Shown in pieces: positions 55,399 to 64,000 of a stretch of 64,000 nucleotides of DNA. Below the pieces are notes generated by a model. The model was not told the DNA's origin. It saw nothing but the letters and a program-made list of their open reading frames with translations, and searched no databases. The stretch's first letter is position 1; every line of letters begins with the position of its first letter. Position numbers and translations under genes: made by a program. The stretch is taken from positions 1,426,001-1,490,000 of the forward strand of contig VJWM01000025.1 in assembly GCA_010909165.1 (NCBI GenBank), in the 5' to 3' direction. The DNA is from Anthoceros angustus (taxonomy: Eukaryota; Streptophyta; Anthocerotopsida; Anthocerotales; Anthocerotaceae).

Positions 55399-56412
55399 TG
55401 TCGCTTGGCTCTTGATTGAAGCTTTCACGTTCAAGATACCGTACGTCCGTAGGCACACTGCAATACGACGAATGCGCCTTCAATCAACAAGCTTGAATGC
55501 CAGAAAACCGAAGAAGTCCACAGAAGGAATTAACAAGTTCAAAACAGCCACGCTCAAGAGTTAAACAACAGGCAATGGTCCGCAAGCACAAGATCTCTGT
55601 TTCTTTGGTTCTTTCTTGCTCAAGAAGAACAGCGCTTGCAAACAAAAAGTGCTCCCTTCCAGACGCAATTGTAAGCTCGCAAGAAAGACCGACAAATTGC
55701 AGCACTTCTCGTGACAATGCGCGGAGCAAGAAGACAGGCGGCAAATGCGAGAGCGTGAAAATTTTCACACTCCAACACTCCCCGAGCAATGCAAAAGGAG
55801 AAGAAAGGGGAATGGAGACGGGATGAGACAAGACGACTCACAAGAGAGGGTCTGGTCGTGAAGCTGGAGGGGAACCAAGGGTGAACTTCAGGCGCTTGCA
55901 AGAAGAAGCTGGAGTATTGCTTGTGCCTCACCACCTGGCCGCGCGGGCGTTTTAAAGGCTACCACGGAAGGCTTGGGTCCCGTTGGAGGCACAACTGTCG
56001 GGATTTAATTGAGGAGGCGAGTCACCAACGGGTTGCGTGCATGCACTACTAACCAGGAATTTAAATGCAGTCGGTATCCAGTGTCCGTCGACGCAAGCCC
56101 ATAACAAACGGCTGCTCTCGCTCAAGCTGAGTTTCAAAAGTGAAAAGTATAGTCACACGGGCAAGTGCCGGTCACCCAGAGCCCAGCCACTTGGCAGACA
56201 TTCCTACCCGAGGACAAAGGCGTGAAGCTCTCCAGGCGTCGCCAAGAGACGTCACGCCGCCTTGAATCGTGGCGGCTGCAGCAAATTTCAACCTTGCGGC
56301 TTGTAGGCCAATCTGAAGTCTCCACTTGCAAACATCCTTAGCATGCAGTCGTGGCGACTGCCAGGCTGTGCGCTGTCACTGTGTCAGAAACAGGCAGCCT
56401 GTCAGTCCGCCT
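55399..56412. other. AWPM-19 promoter and ABCC 3' flank
   Basis: About 1 kb between two minus-strand genes. Frames on both strands (for example 55484-55831) have no domain. Nothing distinct seen. Confidence 0.45.
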
Positions 56413-59400
56413 TCACGATGATGATGCCGACGCTTCACTTCTGGCAAAGCCGTAGAATTTGGAGTTGGGATCGGCAAGCAGGGCCTGCGGTGTGCCGTCC
56501 TCCACCTGCGGAGGAGAGCACATCACACACATTGGCCAAATGTAGAATTTGCTTGTACTACAGGCACGTGCAGGAAGTGCGGTGTGGAGTAGTACTGCGT
56601 ACCAGTTTGCCGTGTTCCATGATCAGCACTCTGTCGAGGTCGGAGATGGTGGAGATTCGATGAGCTATGGTGACGACTGTCATGGTCTTGCACTCCGCAG
56701 CCACAGTCTCCTTAAGCAAGGCGGTGGTGTGAGGGTCCACGTTGGCTGTGCACTCGTCCAAGCAAAGGATCTGCACAGTTCACCAGCCCGAGGTGAGAAC
56801 AGAAAGTGACGAGGCGGAGATCATGCTTATCCAATCCACAATTTATTACCCTCGCACGGGCAAGCAGAGCCCTGGCCAGGCACAGTAGCTGACATTGTCC
56901 TAGGGACAGGTTCTCGCCGCTCTCTGTCACACACAGGTCTAGACCACCTGCTGCAGTTACTGCGTCCTTCATGTGACATTTTTCCACCACGTCCCACAGC
57001 TCCGCGTCACTCCTGCGCGCCATGGGGTCCAAGTTCTCCCTGACAAAGCACACAACATGCATGTATGTCAGGCAGGCGGGCTCTCGGAGCAAGAAGAGTG
57101 TGATAGCCCTAAGGAAACAGAAGCGTACCTGAGTGTTCCCTCAAACAGAAACGGAGTCTGCGGCACGATGGACAGACCCGATCGGAGCCGGCGTAAGGAG
57201 ATGGTACAGATGCTCACTCCGTCTATCACGATTCTGCCGCTGCTGAGCGGCGTAAGCCTGAAAAGCGCGTTCAGTATGCTCGATTTACCAGCCCCGGTTC
57301 TCCCCGCTACTCCAATCTGTTGTTGAGAACCAAGTCAGGATCACCGTCCTTCGTCTTCTCTCACACAAAACACCAGGAGAAGGCCAAAATGCAAGAAAAT
57401 TACACACCTTTTCTCCTGCAGCGATGCAAAATGAGAGATCGTCGAGTGCAGGAGGCAACCATGGGAAGTAGGAAAGAGTCACTTGCTCAAATTCGATGTT
57501 TCCAGTTGCCGGCCAGTGCGGTCCGACAATTGTGCTCCAGGTATCAGGTTCTGCGTCCACGCTCATGTACTGAAGGATTGATGCATCAGATCGGATAAGT
57601 AAACTGCTTGTCTGGAAGCTTTCTTGAATTGAAGTATGCTACACAAACATACCTGTTGCATCCGCTCGATGGAGATCATTTCCTTCTCCGTCTCCGTGAA
57701 GGATGTCAGAAGCTCACTTAGAATGGTGATTATTGGAGATGCGTAAGAGAGGCCTAGTCCGACCTGACAGAAGCAATCACATTTGATACACCGACGACCA
57801 GCGAACCAGCACAACAAGACCGGGATGAACAGAAAAGAATGTCAGACCAAACCGGCAGTTGCTGTCGTCATATGGGAGTTGCTTTGACGGCTGACGATGG
57901 CCATGATGCCAATAAAGAAGACCACAAAAGCTGCCAGCATCTGCATCCAAGCTCGTTCACCGTGCAGTTTTGGTTAGTACATGGAAAGACGTGATTGATC
58001 ACCGACGACTACTCCAATATCTGACAGATTTGCACCTGAATTCGCACAGCAAGCCAGAGACTGGCGGACATCTCTGAGTAGGAAGCTCTCTGGTTCAAAG
58101 CAATGTGCTCCATATTTGCGTTGCAGAATTGAGCCTACCATTGGCAGGTTTGGTAGCGAAGTTAGAGAGGTATCAACAAGCAGGACCGAGCAAGAGGATC
58201 CTTGCCGTAACCGCACACCTGAGCCTTCAGAGAACGGATGACAGGTGCACCATCTAGTGCCTCAATGAAGGATGAGTAAATCGGGGAGCGAGACACACTG
58301 TCCAATCTCCGAAGTTCCCGTGATGTTGCTCGATAGTAACGCTGCCAGTTGAATAAGATAGTAGGTGATTCACATACCTAGTGCGACGCAGCGAGCAGCA
58401 AACCAATCTCGATACTTGGCTCACCTGAATAATGTAATAAATGTAGCTGAGAGGCATCAACACAGCAATAAAGGTCCACTGCACACAATTGAGGTTGCTC
58501 TCATTAACACATGCCTTCTAAGTCATCATCCAAGAACTTCAGGCATGCCAAGGAATGAATTGAATACATCACCTGGACTAGGCAAAGAATTACAGTGATC
58601 CCAAACAGAGTGAACCATTTGGCAAGGAGGATGTTCACAAAAAATGGCAGAGAGTCGTCCACTGTGTACTGGTCTGAGGAAAATCTGCAAACAGAGGGTC
58701 ACTCTGTGTTAACTAGAGCTATCTCACGATTAAGTAGCCTTGATAGCACTGGTGGGCTACTCACCTGTTCAGAATGCGGCCTCTGGGGTTGCGATCGAAG
58801 AAGGACACAGGGGCTGCAACTATGCGTTCCAACAATGCCTCGTGGACTGAATACGCGGCACGAAGCCCTCCATATGCAAAGGAGAAAGCTCGTGCAAATG
58901 TAAACATGGTGTTGGCTACAGCCAGAAACAACATCACTTCCTACACAGACAAACGCCACGTTAGATGCCTTCCATTGCAGGAGTGTTCTCTTGCCCTATA
59001 GTTGTCAATCCTCCGTCCATGTCCCAGTTGTGAGAGAGGGCAGGGGGATCCAGGTACCAAGTAAAAGGACACTGTTTTGGCATCCGAATCATCCAGAGTA
59101 CTGTCAACCCAGTAAGCCAACCACCAGTCACCAGCATTCCTTGACCCCTGCATTAAAGTTGTGCTTAGAAATATCACAGCTACAACCGCCCACCCCACAA
59201 AGCCTGCATACGTCCTGCCAACACAGCAACCAGGATCAGAGACCACCTCACCTGCCCCATACGTCAATGGCAGTTCACATACTGAATCTTTATGCTTGCA
59301 AATGACCCTATGATTTGACAATAGTCTGTTCTCCGGGCTAACCAGTAAACAATTGCTTGTACATGCCCCTCGTTCCTGGCTTCCGCTTCTACCAGGGGCA

Positions 59401-62400
59401 TAGCATCCTCATTGTGAGATAGAGAACCATCCCCTGCCACAGTCGAGCTGTCCCTCAACAAGGATGTTCCTTGATCAGAAACCTGGGGGCAATCTATTGC
59501 TGAGTAACTTTGCAGCTTCGGCAATGCTCCTGGTTTGATATCACAATCTGTTGTGACAAGCTCAGGAGCTGGTGGTACGAGTCCCTGTTGGCTGTCTGTT
59601 GCGCATCCCTCTCTGTGGGCTTCAAGGCTGAACGAGGAACTTATCAGGCCGTAAGGCTTCCCCACGTACTTGATTTGTCCCTTTTCCATCACCACCACCA
59701 TGTCGGCCATCGAGAGAGCCTAAATATACCAAATGTACAAGTTGTGTCAGGGGTGTTTAGAATGGATCTCATGGTGAGGCGATCAGAAAGCATGATGTAC
59801 GAGTGCACCTGACTGTTGTAAGTACACAAAATCCGAGTTTTGCCAGCCATTAGAGGTCCTCCAATCACATTCTGCATAAGCCAGGCAGCTACGTGTGCAT
59901 CCACCGCACTCAAAGGATCATCCAGCAGATAGATATCGCAATTTTGATAGACAGCACTGTGACATACGACTCAGAAATAAGTTGGACTGAATCACCAACC
60001 AAAATGTACACATACATCATGGCCAACCACTTGAAATGCAGGCCCTACCGTGCAAGTGCAAGACGAGCCTTCTGACCACCAGATAGATTGAGACCTCGTT
60101 CACCTATCTCAGCCAAGTCTTCACCTTGCATTCGTTTTACATCCACATTCAGAGCACAGGCACTGAGTACTCTCTGATACCTACACACATGTACATTCTC
60201 TGAGCAACTTTCGCTGCACATGAGGGCCTGAATAATAAGCATCGCATGTGGTCTACTCCAATGACGTCCAGCTTTCCCAAAGCAAACCTTTCAGGATTGT
60301 AAAGTGAACCGAAGACAATGTTCTCTCTCAAAGTTCCCGACTTTATCCAAGGCGTCTGCAAAGTTTGACAGACAACCGAGTGGCATTACACATAAGTGGG
60401 AACTAAAAATCACTGCACCGAAATTCATGCGCAGAATAGGTTCCATCAAGCACAGGTTTAGTTTATCAAGGTTAATCACACACCTGTGACACAAATGCTG
60501 CCGATCCACGCAATGTCACTGCGCCCTGCACACAGCGCATCTCACCAAGAATAGCCTCCAATAGAGAGGATTTTCCAGCTCCAACCTGTCACAAGAACAA
60601 GGAATCAATTGCATGGAGACAAACCCATAAATTAGTGGTGATTAGAACATCGACCATTCTTTTGCAGCATGTCCCTTTCATTTCTAGACAACCGCATCGG
60701 TTTTGACTTGCCTCTCCGAGAACCACCACGAGAGATCCACCTTGCACGGTCAAGCAAATTTGACGCAGAGTTGATGTGGCCTGAGGCTGGGAGCTGTCAG
60801 ACCAGGAAAAGTGTGCATCCTGGATAACCACCGGTTGATTGCTCAAATATGTGTCGTTTTTGAGTGAGGCGTCTCCAGGAGGGCATGCTCCGTTGATGCA
60901 ACGTCCTCCTTGTGTATCAGAGACAGCCTTGGTCCACCAGATGTCTAGCTCTGGGCATGACAAAAATCTATGTAGTCGTACAAGAGAGATTCTTGCCTGC
61001 ATCAGTCACGCAAAATTTGGATGGGCAACAACTGCAGCCTGTGGTTTCTGGATTATATTTAACAGGAAATAAAACCTCTCAACGCACCTCAATAATGCCA
61101 TTGATAACCCAAGGGAACGAGTTGAGAGGAGAAAGAAGTATGTTGAAGAGTGCAATACTTGTGAATACCTACAAAAATCTCATAAAGATCATAATTTGAT
61201 CATCACTTGGCGCCCAACCAACTGAGTGCTTGCTCACTTTAGAGGATGCATGCCAAATACAAGCAGTCAAGCTGATGGGTGAAGGTGCCATACAGTGGCA
61301 GCATCCAAAGAATGGCCAAGAATGACAAACAATCCAAACGTGAACAGTGAAAAGAGAGTCGGTGTGCACGCCCAGAAGTAGACACAGAAAGCGTCTAAAT
61401 ACTTGCATGTCTGCACATCACAAGTAGCAGTCAGAGCAAATTGATTCTCAAGCTGCAACAGAGCACATAATAAAGTCACACTCAGTCTTTGTTTACTGCA
61501 CTTACAGAGAGATATTTGTACTCTTGTTTCCTAGTTTTCAACACTCGTTGAGTAAAGAGTGGCTCCCATGTGTACATCTTTAAGGTCCGGATGTACATCA
61601 AAAGCTCACCCATTCTACGCACCCTAGATACATAGGCAAGGCCATCCAATCAGATGACGATTTATGAATTTACCAATATCACCTGTAAGGAGACAGATGC
61701 TACCGTTCATCTTTTTGCTTCATCATTTGTGAGCTGGCAGAACTGATACTTACAGCAATCCATCTGTTCACTGTTTCAAGGTAACACAAAAATGTTAGAA
61801 CACCAATTTCTTTCCTTTCCAAGTTGGCATTGGGTCAGAAACCCAAAATGAACCTGAAATAACAAGTTCCATAGGACCTGAATCTTAAGGACCTGGTATT
61901 AGAAGGACGACAACTGCAAGACCAGCGACGAACGCAAATTTGACTTGCGTATACAGCAAGACGAGCGCTACCACCATCTGCACCGGCAAACTGGACCAAC
62001 GTTAAGGATTTGTTAGAAATGTTTTTCCTCCTTTATGCTTTCACATCTGTTCCAGGGGCCCAATTCACTGTCATGACACACAAATTGTGGAGATATACCT
62101 CCAAAGGTCATGGATGCTAGAACACATATTCACAACACGATCAGCATCGACAGACATGAGCGTTGTAATCTCCCCGGTTGAAAAGCAACTACGTTCAGCT
62201 AGGCTTATGCAAAGCGCCTGTTCCCTTAACATCACAACAGAGAATGTGTGAACTTTAGAAGCTTGAAGTGCAACTGCAAGTACCTGTGCGGAGAATCGAA
62301 AAAGAGGAACAAAAAAACGAAGTACCTTCCTGTACACAACAGATGTGATGCTGGCACGCAGCTGTAATCTAATCTTGGTTGCAAGAAATGAATACTGAGT

Positions 62401-63948
62401 GCCCAGCACTGCCCTGCAATACACAGACATCACAGTGTAAATCAAAATCTAACTGTACCAAGATCTTCAAAAGGGAGATTGGCAGGCCTTGAAGAGAAAA
62501 GGTCTTAGGTACAGACCTCGTGGCAGAGACTGCACCCAAGCCAACAGCACAATAGTAACCGAAGCGAAGCCCATGTTCTGAACCTATATCCACCGAGGAA
62601 CAGCTCCAATGAAACAAGTACACCTAAACCAAAGTTGTGGCAGTTTCACAAAAATCTTCAACACGTGGTGAGGAGCATGCTTACCACTTTCCAAGTATTT
62701 CACTATCACATTCAGTAAGAGCGGTCCTGAAAATCCTAGAATATCATTGAAGATCTACAGCAGCAACAAAATGTCAGCAAAGCGGCCCACAATCAAATGA
62801 CCACGAGTCACTATGTCAAAAACGAGGACCTGGTACATTGATTACTACAATAGGCACTCCAGGCAATGCAGTTGGCAACCTTCAGGAAGCCAATTTTGAG
62901 GTAGTCCCATCCATATGCCAAATAGATTGCACGAAACAGTGAGGGCCCATGGTCAGATCTGCCTTGCTCCTCCTCCCAACGTTTCCATAGTCGCTGACTG
63001 CAGGCGCTCGGAGTTAGATCCCTTGGCAGAGGGAACAAGTCATCATCCGAGAGCTGTCGTTGCAGCCCAAGATTCATCAAAGGCGTAACCCAACTGAAGG
63101 TCCAAAAACTCCACCAAGACCCCCAAGTTGGCCTCTGCAAGATATGACAAGTGCCGGTGAGGGTTGATTCCAGCTTATGGCACACCACAAGCAGCGAGCT
63201 TTTCATGTCGTACCAGAAGCTGTGTCACATCTTCTTGCTGATTTTGACTATTTTGCAGGAGTGGTTCTACCACTATAGCTTCCCTGCAGGGTACATAGAA
63301 ACCCAGCACCCCTACTTACAGTTCTGCAGGTTTCGGCAAAATGTGGTCTCGCAAGGAAGTCACTGTGCACCTTGGCTTTGCAGCCTAAAGCTGCAAATGC
63401 ATTGCATTGAGCCTACAAATGTCTTAGCGAAGAGCACGAAATAGGCATACTCTTCATCTGTGCTTGCACCATGCTTTCGATGTGCACGATCCATCAAGCA
63501 TGCGACACCCAATATTATGCTCAAAACCGAAAGCAATGCCAGTTCCACAAAACTGGCAGACCATCCAACCTGGAAACAGAAACCCTCAAATAAACGCCCT
63601 TGTCTGGTAAAGTGTCTATCTTCCAAAAGAACTTGATAGGTTGAAGGGCTAACTGTTTTCCCCACAGACCTTTAGGAACTCAGTTCGCAGCCGAGGCAAG
63701 TAGAAAATAGGCCTCACGACCCACCACAGAGCAAGGAGACATCCACTCTGGACTACACGAACGTAGTGCGACTGCAGCAACCAAGAGCAGCACAACTGCA
63801 AAATGCACCACTTTGACACAGTTAGAGCTAGTCCAGCTAACACTTGACCAGCTGTTTCCATTCCAATGCTATGTCCACCTTGAGTGCCGCACGCAAATCC
63901 AGCGTGGTCTACCACAAAGCAAAGAAGTACTTTGCGTGCTATACCCAA
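56413..63948 (-). CDS. ABCC-family (MRP) ABC transporter, ABCC10/ABCC13 type, 5' end open
   Basis: Full-size exporter of conjugates, with about 25 short-intron exons. The reading order from the right edge is: N-terminal hydrophobic region (63650-63948), [20 protein letters not shown] with the L0-type linker (62870-63140), first membrane domain (60950-62800; [20 protein letters not shown] is diagnostic of ABCC). NBD1 has Walker [13 protein letters not shown] (about 60550), signature [15 protein letters not shown] (about 60050-60090) and [15 protein letters not shown] (about 59900). Then come an unstructured linker (59340-59650), the second membrane domain (57650-59230; [13 protein letters not shown]) and NBD2 with GRTGAGKSS (57290), [15 protein letters not shown] (56880-56910) and [11 protein letters not shown] (56740-56770). 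The signature LSLGQ and Walker B DEC are mild deviations. Stop at 56413-56415. The first exon may lie beyond the window. Confidence 0.92.
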
Positions 63949-64000
63949 GTGCCGATGAGAGAAGCGAGATACACTTTGAATTGTGGAGGGGATTCAGGCG
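63949..64000. other. Window edge upstream of last seen ABCC exon
   Basis: 52 bases, too short to assign. It may be intron or leader of the ABCC gene. Confidence 0.4.

Noticed and set aside
1-64000. CRISPR arrays, bacterial operons, tRNA or rRNA genes
   Set aside because: No regular repeat-spacer array, Shine-Dalgarno-linked gene strings, cloverleaf or rRNA motif was recognised; this is eukaryotic nuclear DNA. A covariance-model scan could still reveal a tRNA or snoRNA missed by eye.

Overview
The window is nuclear DNA of a land plant. It carries about 20 genes, most with short spliceosomal introns (roughly 55-110 bp, GT-AG), at about 50% GC outside one AT-rich island. Three features point to a spore-bearing plant and best fit a hornwort, with Isoetes-type lycophytes or ferns as the alternative. 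(1) A giant PPR editing factor has the 'KP' form of the DYW deaminase, the form associated with U-to-C editing, plus two decayed relatives. (2) An ARL13-type ciliary GTPase implies motile sperm. (3) Genes and introns are compact. The lineage is an inference, not a proof.

Layout. 0-2.3 kb: the 3' part of a gene for a caspase-like (C14) cysteine protease with an animal-type xACRG active site; its coding region enters from the left edge and is interrupted by local duplications. 3.2-3.7 kb: relic of a PPR-DYW gene. 4.6-5.6 kb: a gene for a protein resembling gasdermin-type pore formers in part. 5.6-10.2 kb: gene-poor, with repeats and possible LTR-element debris. 10.2-10.8 kb: ribosomal protein eL22 (-). 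11.3-11.9 kb: broken intronless copy of a ULP1/ESD4 SUMO protease. 12.6-15.7 kb: PLS-class PPR gene without a DYW domain (-). 16.4-17.8 kb: plastid PhzF-family isomerase. 18.2-18.9 kb: ARPC5. 19-21.4 kb: FATB acyl-ACP thioesterase. 21.6-24.8 kb: GH10 xylanase with three CBM22 modules (-). 26.8-28.4 kb: ARL13-like GTPase (-). 29-32.1 kb: kinesin-light-chain-like TPR protein. 33.6-36.6 kb: ABCG half-transporter. 36.7-41 kb: DYW:KP PPR factor (-) with a relic copy of its tail next to it. 41.6-44.7 kb: SPL7-type copper-response transcription factor (-). 45.1-46.1 kb: AT-rich island with duplicated repeats. 46.5-47.6 kb: SmD3. 48.9-52.4 kb: MscS-like channel. 52.6-53.3 kb: MED30 (-), head-to-head with a SOSS-B OB-fold protein (53.4-54.2 kb). 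54.6-55.4 kb: AWPM-19 membrane protein (-). 56.4-64 kb: ABCC10/13-type ABC transporter (-), open at the right edge.

Most genes are unrelated housekeeping neighbours, as expected in a plant chromosome. The item most deserving attention is the left end. A metazoan-like caspase gene and a gasdermin-like gene lie 2.4 kb apart on the same strand, which recalls the protease plus pore-former pairs of bacterial and fungal cell-death loci. The caspase call rests on clear motifs. The gasdermin call rests on partial pattern resemblance and needs a structure-based check. A second theme is birth and decay of PPR editing factors: two large genes built from near-repeated PLS triplets and at least two pseudogene fragments.
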